Shown in pieces: positions 9,754-20,739 of a stretch of DNA of 64,000 nucleotides (the first letter of the stretch is position 1; each line of letters begins with the position of its first letter). The notes beneath the pieces are model-generated. The model was not told where the DNA came from, did no database searches, and worked only from the letters and a program-made list of their open reading frames with translations. The DNA lies in the NCBI RefSeq assembly GCF_000005505.3, contig NC_016131.3, positions 72,457,855 to 72,521,854 of the forward strand. Direction: 5' to 3'. The position numbers and the translations under genes were made by a program. Origin of the DNA: Brachypodium distachyon (Eukaryota > Streptophyta > Magnoliopsida > Poales > Poaceae).

Positions 9754-12616
9754 TTGGGGCGCTCCAATGGGCGATTCTGGGCCATCTCGCCGGAAAGTGA
9801 CTGTGAGAGTGATGGGGAGTCGTCGGAAAGTGACTCATCATCGATTGCTTCTGGATCTACGTCGTGGGAACATTGTCTCACGCCGGAATCAGCCAGATCC
9901 ATCGCTTTGAAGGAAAAGAGTTCTGATCTTTCTAGGCGGGAAGCGAAGAGGAGGAGGAAGCGGTTCCAGATGCAGACGCGGATGCAGGTGAGGTCTGAGA
10001 TTGATCTCAATTCTCTTATTTGCAGTAAATCAACGTCTGGATCCGGAGCTTCGCCAGCGCGTGCGTCTGTAAAGCCGCGGGAGGCGGTCCTGTCACCTTC
10101 TTCTTTCTTGTTGGAGAACTTCAATGCGGAGGAGTGGGTTCTTGTAAGGCGGCGGCGGCGGCGTGCATCCATCTCGGCGGCATCTTCCACGTCGAAGGTA
10201 AATTTCTCTCGTCGTTGCAACGATCCCCGTCAGTCGATGATGAGTTTGAATCTCAAATCGTACGGTCAAGTGGGCCCCGCAACTTCTGCGTTGCATGCGA
10301 GCCCAGTTACGATTCTGCAGGGCCATACGGGCCCGGGATCCGTAGCCCAATCCAGGTCGAATCGGATTGATTCGGCTGGCCGATCCCTGCGTTGCCTGTT
10401 AGGTTACGGGTGGCGTACGGATCAATCTCGTGCTCCGATAATTCCGTCTCTTGTTGCTTCCGGAACCATGGCGAACCTTGGTGGAGGTAGGGGAGGCGGC
10501 TTTGATCCTGGTGTTGTTGGTGATGGCCACGGCTATCCTGCTCAGGCGCATGGATCTGGCGGTGGTGCGGGCCGCGGTGGCGCTCCTCCTCAGGCGCATG
10601 GATATGGCGGTGGTGCTCCTGCTATGGCGTTTGGCCGAGGTCAGGGACAGGGTTCTGGTGCTGCGCCTGATCGGGGTTCTGGTTATGGCAGTGGCGGCGA
10701 GGCTCATGGCGGTGGCTATGGCGACTTCCACCCTGGTCGTTGGGCTGCTGGTCACTATGGTGGTGGTGGTCGGTATGGCGGCGGTGGATATCGTCGGCGG
10801 TATGAGTTCCGGGCGGGTCGTGGAGACTACCGTGGTGGTCGAGGGGCTTACAATGGTAATGCTCGTGGTTGTGGTGCTTACGCAGGTGGTGGTCGTGGCT
10901 CAGGTGGCCGAAACATCCCCTATTCTTATTCGGCAGACGAGTCGTCAGCACGTGGTGGTGCTGCTGGAGGCGCCCAAATGTCTGCTACGTCGGTTGCGAC
11001 GGTTGTTGCTAGTGCAGGAGGGCATCCGCATCTGGCGGAGCCTCAGGCGGCGCAGGAGATGCCCGTGGTTCAGGCTCAAGTGACGGCTGCTCTGCCAGCA
11101 GCTTCAGCAGGTCTGGATGCTGCTGATGTTCCCTCTGCCGTGGTGCAACAGCGAGCTCAAGAGAAAGCACCTGATTTTATCCCGTTGGAGCCGGTCATTG
11201 TGAATGTGGCTGGCAGTTCATCAGGGTCAAACAATGCGGCTGCTGTTGCTACTAAAACTGGGAAGAGAAAAGATAAGGTAAAATGTTTCCGATGTGGGTT
11301 CACAGGCCACATTTCTTTTGATTGTACTACGGTGTTGTGCGATTATTGTGAATCCGCGGAGCATGTGTCTTCTGTGTACCCTCTTTTACTTGCTCCAAAA
11401 CCACAAGTGGTGATGCATGGGGTATGCTGATGAGGAGCTTATGTTCTTTGACATGCCACTCACAGGTTCGTATCGGCCTAAGTATGAGAACACTCGTTTG
11501 GGCATGGTGACGGTGGAGGGGGGCAGTTTGTCTGTTTCTCAGCTTGTTTCACTGCTCCGGTTGTTTGTCCCGTCTGATAATTTTGAGTGGGAGGTGAGTT
11601 CGTCCGAGGATAATGTTTTCAAGGTGCAATTTCCTTCCAAGCTTGAGTTGCAGCAGATGATCAGATTTGGCAAATTTAATGTTCCTACGAGTGAATGTAG
11701 GATCACTTTTGATGAGTGGTCTCCTAAGCTGAATCCTAATTGGCTTGTTCAAGATGTGTGGGTGCGAATCGCTGGTATTCCCCCAGCTGTGAAGGGGTCC
11801 TTCTTAGCTCTCTGGGGACTGGGTTCACCGCTTGGTAAGACCAAGGAGGTTGACATGGCATTTACATGTCAGCACGGGGTATTGCGTATTTTCATTGGGT
11901 GGGTTGATTATACATGTATACCAGAGCGAAAGGATCTGCTCATCAAGGATGGCCTCTACAGGCTTACTTTCCAGGTGGAAGGACCACCAAGGGAGGAGGG
12001 GCTTGGTGATGAAGTTATGCATGATGCTAATGAGGGTGACGATGAGGGGGATAAGAAAAAGGATGCTTCAGAGAAGTCCGATCTGGATGATCGTGGTGGT
12101 AAGCGTGGCAAAAATGTGGATGGCGACACCTCTACTTCTTCGTCGGTTGGAGGGAGTGGTGGTGCAGCGGCACCCACTTCTTCTTCTCCGACCGATGGGT
12201 CCAATGTGGTGATGATTCGTATTGGCTCTGTGGAGACACCGGTTCCTATGTCCAGGGTCCCGCTTGTATCTGTTTCAGCTCCGATGTCTTATAGTAAGAT
12301 TGCAGCTCCTCGTCGTCTGTGGGCTGACCTTGTGGAGGAGGAATTGCCGTGTTTTGGGTCTGCTCCGCCTCGTGTTGACAGGTCGAGATACGAAGGTGGA
12401 CGGCCTATGGGCAGCGTGGTGTCAAGGTCGATCGTCGCTGCGCCTTCTCATGTGGATTCTGTGGCCGGTGATATGGTTGCGCCTGCTAGGCATAGTGCTA
12501 CCATGAAGCAGCTTTGCTCTGTGGTTGCTTCCGATGTGCGATCCGGGCACGAGCAGGGGGCGCTGCTCCCTACTAGTGAGGTGGAGCCCCAAGAAGGGCA
12601 GCGTGATGTGGAGTAG
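9754..12616 (+). pseudogene. LINE ORF1 (Gly-rich, zinc knuckle, DUF4283), frameshifted
   Basis: Two overlapping frames, 9754-11430 and 11417-12616, are parts of one ORF1. The first has an acidic/Ser-rich N terminus, a Gly-rich RGG-like tract (about 10480-10920) and a knuckle CFRCGFTGHISFDC at about 11284-11325. A second Cys pair (CDYC) follows. The second frame holds a DUF4283-type domain around 11540-11980 and an acidic C-terminal tail. The break is at about 11420: one extra G in CATGGGG puts TGA in frame, while the alternative frame runs on without interruption. A shared ORF1 explains why the knuckle and the DUF4283 are separated by only some 30 codons. ORF1 products bind the element RNA. 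Confidence 0.8.
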
Positions 12617-12710
12617 GTGGCTTCACCGCCGTCTGACCTTTCTCCGTCCCCATGGCAGGTGGCTGGGGGGTCACGAAATCGCTCGTTGCCGTCGTCGTTG
12701 CAGACCGCTT

Positions 12711-12830
12711 CTTCGACCCGTGTGCCAGGAGGGCGTGCGGGGGCGAAGAGCTCGTCGGCGCGGACCTCTTCTTCGACCCGTGTGCCAGGAAGGGGTGTGG
12801 GGGCGGAGAGCTCGTCGGCGCGGACCTCTA
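12711..12830 (+). repeat. 60-bp direct repeat, two copies, at the LINE deletion junction
   Basis: The segment beginning CTTCGACCCGTGTGCCAGGA is repeated with a 60-bp period, with a few substitutions between copies. It lies exactly between the end of ORF1 and the point where RT sequence resumes at about 12850. It may be the filler of the internal deletion. Confidence 0.75.
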
Positions 12831-12849
12831 ATATGCCGATGATACTATT

Positions 12850-14275
12850 ATTTTCATGGAGCACGACTTAGAGAAAGCCGTTAATATGAAACTAATTCTC
12901 TGTATTTTTGAACAACTTTCGGGACTGAAGATTAATTTTCATAAAAGTGAGCTCTTTTGTTTTGGTCAAGCGAAAGATGAAGAACATCAGTATAAGCGTC
13001 TCTTTGGATGCGAGTCTGGGTCTTTGCCTTTTAAATACTTGGGTATCCCTATTCATTATAGAAAACTTCTTAACAAAGAATGGAAGGCTGTTGAGGACCG
13101 CTTTGAAAAAAAATTGGGATGTTGGCAAGCCAAGTTACTCTCATATGGAGATCGCTTTGTGCTTATTAACTCTGTTCTCACAAGTATGCCAATGTTTATG
13201 TTGTCCTTCCTTGAAATACCTAAAGGGGTACGGAAGCGTCTTGATTTTTATAGATCCAGATTTTTTTGGCAAAGTGATGAGCATAAACGAAAATATCGTT
13301 TAACAAAGTGGAATATTATTTGTCATCCTAAATAACAAGGGGGGTTGGGGATTGAGCTTTTGGATACTAAAAATGTGTGTTTACTCAGCAAATGGCTGTT
13401 TAAGCTTCTTAATGAGCAGGGTATGTGGCAAGAGTTGCTACATAATAAATATCTTCATTCTAAAGCTCTTTCTCAAGTTCAGGCTATGGCCACAGACTCC
13501 CCATTCTGGAAAGGACTTATGTGAGTTAAGACGGCCTTTTTTAATCGAGGTTCTTTTATTGTTGGGAATGGAATGAGCACTCGGTTTTGGGAAGATACTT
13601 GGCTAGGTGATACACCTCTTGCCCATCAATATCCATCATTATATAATATTGTGCAACGAAAAAGTGTTTTGGTTGCGACTGTTCTGTCATCTGTTCCTCT
13701 GAATATTGGCTTTAGACGTACACTGACAGGGAATAAATGGACATCTTGGTTACATTTAGTCCACCGTTTAATAATGGTTCGCTTTTCTGCTGATTCAGAT
13801 TCTTTTTCCTGGAAACTTAATTCAACTGGAGTATTCACGGTTAAGTCTATGTACAGAGAGTTGATGGATGGGCATACTGTTTTTCCTCAAAATTATTTAT
13901 GGAAGATTAAAATACCTTTGAAAATCAAGATTTTTATGTGGTTTCTTTATAGAAAAGTGCCGCTGACAAAAGACAATCTTACTAAGCGTAATTGGATGTG
14001 TGTAAACAATGTTGTTTTTGCGGATTAGAAGAGACTATCCATCACTTGTTTATAACATGTCCATATGCTCGTCTTGTGTGGCGAATTGTTCATATATCTT
14101 TTAATTTGTCACTCCCAACCAATGTCACAGATATGTTTGGGAATTGGTTGAACGGTGTTGATAAAAAACTAAAGCTCAAATTCGGGTGGGAGTTTCTGTC
14201 TTTTGTTGGGCTATTTGGAACTGCCGAAATGATATTGTTTTTAACAAGACTAGAGTGGTTATTTTTTTTCAGGTA
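12850..14275 (+). pseudogene. LINE ORF2 remnant: RT C-terminal part and zf-RVT
   Basis: The frame 12856-13335 begins inside a reverse transcriptase, after the catalytic region. It carries the LINE motifs LSGLKINFHKSE and KYLGIPI and the segment SRFFWQSDEHKRKYRLTKW. After a stop at 13333-13335 and a second stop near 13522, homology goes on with GLGIELLDTKN and WEDTWLGDTPL. The zf-RVT domain (CFCGLEETIHHLFITCPYARLVW) spans about 14005-14090 and is reached by a frame change near 14000. The YADD-type catalytic box and the endonuclease are absent. It is not functional. Confidence 0.85.
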
Positions 14276-14572
14276 ATCTACAGAGCCACTCACTGGATCC
14301 GTTTGTGGTCTTATCTACTCCCTGTGGACCAACGGGAGCTTTTGGATACTGGGTGCAACCGTCTGGAGATGGTTACTCGGGATATCTTCAGCCGGGGTGG
14401 ATGGCGGTCCACTGGTAGAATTCTAACTACATGATGTATAGGCATTATTTGTATCTTTTATTTCGCTGGCTGATTTTTGTGTCAACCTTGTGTGATGCAT
14501 AAACTGTATTTTTAGTTGTGTGTATCGATTGATGCAGAAGCCGGGTCTTTTCCCCCTTTTCGAAAAAAAAAA

Positions 14573-16845
14573 TTGAATCTCTCTCGATGTCGCCAGTGAT
14601 CCCGTGACGTGGAACCGAGATTATCCCCGCCCGAGGGCCGTCCTCTCGAGGAGAGCTTTCAGTTGACGGTACGAAAGATGGAGATCGCAACCGAACCGAA
14701 GGCGGAGAAGGCCCGGCCACTGAATCTCTCCAATGCCACTGGATAAGTTGATAACGCTTCACGACTGCCGCGGAATTCACAAGAGCGCACGTGTTTCGAC
14801 GAAGCGTTCTCTCAAGCACTCGACTATATACAGTTTTGGAAGAATTCCAGCGACCAATTCTGTCACGCATCAAGGGGAAACCAGATTGAGTTTACAGAAA
14901 AATAAGTAAAGGAAATGGACACAGATTTAGTTGTCGAAGAAAATATTGACGGCATGACACAGCTCACGAAGACTTAGTTAGGCTGATTTAGTTTGTCAGA
15001 TAAGCGAAGTAATTGAGCAGTCACATCCGCATCGGTTGAGCTGATTCGGCGGTGATTTTGGCCGGTTCTCGTGACTGTAACTGTTAGTTCCTTGTATACC
15101 TTCGTATATATTCCATGGCGGAACAATAGTTGCTATCAGATCGACCGATCGACCGGGCCAACATAGACGAATTATACGCTCGATCGCGACCTCGCGTGCC
15201 TTTCAAAACATAACACTAGTACTCCTACATAATAGTAACCCCTAATAAAGTGGCCCAGTGTAAATAGCCATCCTTTGTCTGTGTCTCGAAAAGAACTCTT
15301 GTCATGTGATCACATATGTATACACAACGGCATGGCTGTGAGCCAGAGCCCACAGGCAGGCACGTGCCGTTCCCGATTATCGCTTCCCTGAAACAAGTTC
15401 ACCTTGCAACGAAGTTGATTTACAGGTTGCATGCGTTGAGTGAGTCCATGCTGAAGCTGTGTCATCGGATACCGTCGTCCACGATGTCGATCGTGCAGCG
15501 AAAGGATGGGGCCTTGGGGGCTTGCTCCGCTGGCTGGATCAGCAGTGAGTGACTGAGTGGACCGGATCCCGAGCATGGGCCCATTTCATGCATCTGAGTG
15601 CGGAAACGGGGGACAAACTCACGGACCAGGCCGCGTGGCCCGTGGGCACCACCGCTGTCTCTCCCTGCCCTGCCCGATTAGATCAATCAGCGTGGCCCGC
15701 CAAACAAAAATGCCGTCGTGAATTCGCTGCCTACCCCGGAATTTCTGATCTTTTTTGCCATCGCGCAATGCACATGCATGAATGTATCCAAACCTTTTCC
15801 CTTTTTCGGCGAAGAAGTATCCAAACCTTTCCACGTGCTTCCGTTCTTCGAATGGGATAGCCTGCTGGCCCAAACCTGCTAACTTCGTTTCTTGGCCAAA
15901 TATGGCACTCATCGTTCCCTCTCGGGCGGGCAATGCAGCATTGCAGCCATGGTTTCATGGACGGTCGTACGTAACTAAGATCAAAAAACATATGCGTGGT
16001 AGACAAGTTCAGGATCTCATGTGAAATGATTAAGTAGCGTGTGCGACCCCTGATTTCTTCAACGAACAATTTTATGCCGTGTTAAACTTCGGTCGTGCAT
16101 GGGCTCGGTGCGAAGTGGAGAACACATATATTGTTCTGTTGCTGCCTTTCTATGAGTCCTGATGATTGATCCGTCAAAGCGAGCGACTCAGGATCGTCCT
16201 ATTACCGTGTCCTTCCATGCATGGAAAAGGAAAAGACACTAGCAGCCTGCACGCATCACGTGCATCCTCCCCCTGGGAACCCATCAAGGTCCTTTGTCTC
16301 GTCCTTGTTCTCTGCTCACAAGCTGGTTACCGCGCGCACAAACGAAAGTCGAGGTGCTTCACCCTCCACGGGCAAGTACATGAACACGTATACACTTTAA
16401 CAGGCTAGCTTTGACAAGAGAGGGATTTCTAATCCTCTATCACTCGCGGGCTATTTACTCGTCGATCAACTGGGCATGCGTTAGTTCGACACTTCGACTG
16501 AAGCACCATGAGCATGGTGGCGGAGAGCAATGCATTGGATCATTTCGAGCTTTATCGAGGAGTTCATGTACCGACATAGCTAGGTGACGGTTCAGAGACA
16601 GGCTTTACCCAAACGGCATGATGACGTACTGAATGAACAACACGTTTAGCATGGTGCATATACTGTAAAAAGAAAAGAAACAACTTTATTACGCGTAACA
16701 AATAGGTTACACACTTTCAATAATCTTCAGGACACATGTATATGTAGTTGCACGGAGTTAGCATTATTTCCGATCATATATAGATACAAATATACGATCA
16801 CGTTACATTGTTTAATTAAGTAGTTGATCACACGGAGTACATCAG
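14573..16845. other. Intergenic region between LINE and CYP711A
   Basis: I see no gene here. Short frames lack conserved motifs. The last part, from about 16680 on, is the likely 3' UTR of the P450 gene, which is read from the right. Confidence 0.5.
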
Positions 16846-18990
16846 TTAGTGCTCTTCTCGATCGATGACTTGGAGCTTGACGCCATGCTTGAAGTTGTTC
16901 ACGATGGAGAACTCGAGCTGCAGGGGAAACTCCATGCCGGGGGAGTGCCTGAAGACGTAGCGGCGGTACAGGTGGATAACCACGAGCTTGAGCTGCTGCA
17001 TGGCGAACTTCTGCCCGGGGCAACCCCGAGGGCCGATGCCGAAGGGGAGGAACGCGTAGGGGTGCCTTCGCTTGCATTCCTCGTCCTCCGGGTCGAACCG
17101 CTCGGGACGGAACGTGTACGGGTCGGGGAAATGCTTCGGGTCTTTCGATAGCTGCCCCGTCGCTAGCCACACCCACGTTCCCTGCGTGCGTGCAGGCACC
17201 ATTTTTGACTCGGTAAACTCATAAAAATGAAAATTGATGTGGCCGTACATATTCCATTTTAGCCTTGACCACATAAGGCAGCAGATTGGCACGAACCTTT
17301 GGCAGGAGATAGCCTCCGATCTCGACGTCCTCGGTCGTTTCCCTCGAAACCAGCGGGGACGAAGAATAGAACCTCATCGTCTCCTTCAAAACCTATTGGG
17401 GCAAAAGTTGTACATGGATGTTAACACAGGTTATGATCGATACGTTTAATCTTTTTTTTTAGGGAATCGATACGTTTAATCTGAAGATCGTGCAAACGAC
17501 CGAGACGAACCTGCTCCAAGTAGGTGAACTTGGTGTTGAGTTCCTCGGCGTCAGGCACGAGGTCCTTGGGCCCAAACGCGTCGATCTCACTTAGCATCTT
17601 CTCCTCCACCTCCGGGTGCATGGCGACCCGGTACGCGAGTCCCGAGAGCGTGAAGGACATGGACCCGGACCCGGCGAGCAAGTGCTCGTAGGTGAGCGCG
17701 GAGACGTAGTCGGCCGTGAAGAGCTCCCTCATGGCGTGGCTGCTCTCCCGGGCCTTGAGCAGCACGGACAGGAAGTTCTTCTTCTCCCCCTCGCTCTGGG
17801 CCTCCATGGCGGCCCGCTCCGCCACGATGGCGTCCACGAGCCCGCTAAGGGCCCGGTTGGTCTCGTCCATCAGGCGGTCCGCCGAGCCCGGCACCCGCAG
17901 CAGCAGCTGCCGGGCCGGCTCCTGCAGCAGCGGCGCCACGGTTCCCAGCACCATGGAGAGCGACCCATTGAGGTCCGCCTTGAGCGACGTCAGCGCGTAC
18001 AGGTGCTTCTCGATGAAGTCGTCCGTGGCTGTTTTTTCGTTGTTGATGGTGCTGTCGACATTGTTGGCGTCGTCGGGTTTGGTGAGCCCGAAGTCGACGC
18101 CGAACGCGGCTTGCCCGATGGTGTCGGAGAAGAGCTTGACGGCGAGGTCGGAGAAGGCGACCTCTTGGCCGGGGTGGAGGAGACGGGCGGCGCGGCGGAT
18201 GTAGGGATGGACGGCCGGGATGAGGCTTGCAAGGTGAGATGGCTGGTAGATGGCGATGATCACGTTCCGCATCGACTGCCACCTCGAGCCCCTGCAATTA
18301 ATTTGGTTTGCATGCGTTTAAAACTAGCTCTAGCTAGCTCTAGCAGCTTAATTATGTCCAAGACGCGATCTCCATTGTAAGTTGGACGTACTTGGTGAAG
18401 AGGAGACTTTTGAAGTGGATGGGCGAGCTACGGATGGTGCTGGGCACGCTCCTGTCGACGACGCTCTTGAACTTCTTGATGCCGGCCTCCCTGCACAGCT
18501 CTGCGTCCGCGATCACCACCACCGGCTGTCGACCCAGGTAAAACCTGGACAGAACACACCGACCGCCAGCGTATTAAGTGCAGATCGAAAGCCTTAAACT
18601 ACAACTGATACAGGTTTGATATATCTAAGTCGTTTAATTTTTAGTTAGGACAAGTTGATCTGTGAGATGAAAAATCAAGTATATACGTAGGATATAGCCA
18701 CCCAATTGAAATTGATCGGCCGGTGTGTGGAGTTACTAATTAACAACTGACCTGTAGATGGGCCCGTATCTCCTTGCGAGGACGCCAAAGACCTCGGGGC
18801 CATGCTTGGTGAAGAGCGGCAGGTGGCCGATGAGCCCGTAGGCGAGAGGCCCGGGCACCCTGCGCAGGCGCCACGACGGCGCGTAGAAATACACGGCGAA
18901 TGCGCCGGCCGCCAGTGCCGCCACGGTGAACAGAATCGCTGCCAATGGCGACTCCATCTGACGGCTCCAGAGTACTCCCGCTCCGTCCAT
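16846..18990 (-). CDS. Cytochrome P450 of the CYP711A (MAX1) family
   Basis: CYP711A enzymes oxidise carlactone in strigolactone synthesis and sit in the ER membrane. Five exons, 18990-18752, 18544-18392, 18291-17511, 17392-17297 and 17181-16846, join in frame to 534 residues, near the 522 of Arabidopsis MAX1 and with the same exon number. The N terminus has a hydrophobic anchor ([20 protein letters not shown]) and a VPGP hinge. The K-helix is KETMR, PERF is present as FRPERFDPE, and the haem-binding loop is [10 protein letters not shown] with the Cys ligand. Long stretches match MAX1 ([38 protein letters not shown]). The I-helix reads AGSGS where AGxxT is usual. A second in-frame ATG at 18957 could also start translation. 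The subtype within CYP711A cannot be fixed by eye. Confidence 0.93.
17436..17482. repeat. Micro-insertion scar in a CYP711A intron: oligo-T stub between 17-bp direct repeats
   Basis: ATCGATACGTTTAATCT occurs at 17436-17452 and 17466-17482. The 13 bp between are TTTTTTTTAGGGA (minus strand TCCCTAAAAAAAA). It lies in the intron between exons 3 and 4 and leaves the splice sites intact. Confidence 0.6.
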
Positions 18991-20152
18991 CGTACGTCTG
19001 TCTTGCCGAGCTTAGCGATCGATGGGGAAGAGTCACCACTTATATACACATGTTTTGCATGGGTTGTCGTGTCGACGGAGACCAAGCTGTACGTATACGG
19101 GGTAGGTAGGAGTAGTACGTACGTACGTACAAGAAAGAAAAATAGAATGGGTGTGGGACCCAATACCTGTAGCTGCTGCTCACACGTGACTGGAATATGG
19201 GTAGTTCAAAAGTATGGTTATTGTGTTTTTTTTTGCGGTGAAAAGTGTGGTTATTGTTGATGAGACGATGGATGTAAATGTAATCTAAGACCGCAGGAGA
19301 GTATATATGATTGACCGGTCCTGGATGACTCCATGGCGTTGAGCCGTTGAATATGACTAGTGCACGTTATTATCGTGTTGTACGTATGGTTTTGCACGTT
19401 GAGAAAACTGGCCAATTTCGTGAGATCCAAATCCGATCCACACGGTAAAGAGAAAAAGAAAAGATCGATAGTTCCACTCCTGATTAATTTACTGTCCAAA
19501 CAACCACGAGGGGCTGCATGCATGACCGAATCAAAGTAAATTACCCACCACGTGGGTCGATTGATCATCATCGGACGTCTTTTGCACTGGATCAGACAAA
19601 ATCAAGGAACGTTCCTTGTTATTCTACATGCATGCGACCCGTACGTCCTCGATCGCATTCTGACTGGCGACTCCACCAAACCATTTCTACGTTGCACGTA
19701 TACACCACGATATATTCAAACGCACAGCTGGCTAAAATCAAAGAACATCGGCCAGTAGTTACTTCTTCTTTGGGGAAGTGCAACGAAGAATTAAGATCGA
19801 CCATTTGCAAGTTGCGTGCGTCCTGTACGACTCTAGCTATCAAGGTCCCATTGGATACACATACACTGTCTCGCGGAAGTCTCCTTCCGTGCGAATTGAA
19901 ATGGCAGTGTTGGGGGCTGCACTGCACGCGTCAGAGCTTCACGCAACCCGGGCCACACGAGGCCGATATTCCTGACGTGCGTAGCCTCCCTATTTCTTTC
20001 TACGTGCACACGGAGGCTAGACAATTTTTCTCAAAATATTTGCATATCTGGATCCACAATTAGCATAATAAATTATTGTATAATTAACCATGTATATTTT
20101 TTTTCTAGGAAAAAGACTTCAGTTTTGTCATCCTACCAGGCGCCACCGTTTT
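18991..20152. other. Upstream region of CYP711A
   Basis: No gene supported. The 5' leader of the P450 gene probably occupies the first 100 bp; TATATA elements occur near 19035-19040. A run of TACGTACGTACGTAC lies at 19115-19130. Confidence 0.45.
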
Positions 20153-20378
20153 TTTTTCTATGGGTGTGGTTATATCTTAGTCGACTGATTTTTAATCAAA
20201 TGGCTTAAATCTCGGTCGACGTATCATACCCGTTGGATTACTATATAGATATCGTTTCACTCTCCATTTTTCATCATTCGTCCCGAATCTTAAAGCACAT
20301 ACCATATTCAATGGCTGAGAAATCGATATCTCTAACTAATAATTAGTCGACTTAGATATAGCAAACCCGTTTTTCTAT
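20153..20378. mobile_element. 208-bp Mutator-like MITE with exact 9-bp target duplication
   Basis: The element is 20162-20369. Its ends are inverted repeats: GGGTGTGGTTATATCTTAGT at the left and, on the minus strand, CGGGTTTGCTATATCTAAGT at the right, both followed by CGACT. TTTTTCTAT is duplicated at 20153-20161 and 20370-20378. It sits about 360 bp upstream of the neprosin start codon and may contribute promoter sequence. Confidence 0.8.
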
Positions 20379-20739
20379 ATCATGTCCCCGTGAAAACAGA
20401 GATGAGTTTTTAGCTCTAACTAGTCAACTCTCTTCTTCTTAATAGGATCGAGGCACTTGGACTTCAGTCAAAATAAGGAAAAATCCAATGAAATTAAATG
20501 GGGACATGTGAACCAAGCAAATATTAATGAACATTGATGATTGACCTATAACCATAGTAAGCATACATGTATCAAAATGGCCATTCTTTGGATATAATTA
20601 ATTAAAGGTTGAGTACTTAAAGTTTTCCTTTAAAAAACCATGGCTCTACGCTCTATATATTGTCTTCCCAAACAACATACTGCTAGCAAGGAATCATACA
20701 ATTCTAAGTTAGGTTGAAGGAACTCATTTCCTTGTGCCA

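Larger units (their letters stand above)
9650..14572 (+). mobile_element. Degenerate LINE (non-LTR retrotransposon)
   Basis: The block contains a gag-like ORF1 with a CCHC zinc knuckle and a DUF4283 domain, followed by the C-terminal part of a reverse transcriptase and a zf-RVT domain. It ends in a poly-A run at 14563-14572 after CCCCCTTTTCG. The order and polarity are those of plant L1-type LINEs. The endonuclease and most of the RT are missing between about 12620 and 12850, so it cannot be autonomous. The 5' border is uncertain (about 9620-9700), and I could not find a convincing target-site duplication. Confidence 0.85.

Noticed and set aside
9615..10220. 201-codon minus-strand frame near the LINE start
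   Set aside because: Antisense to LINE ORF1 and without conserved sequence.
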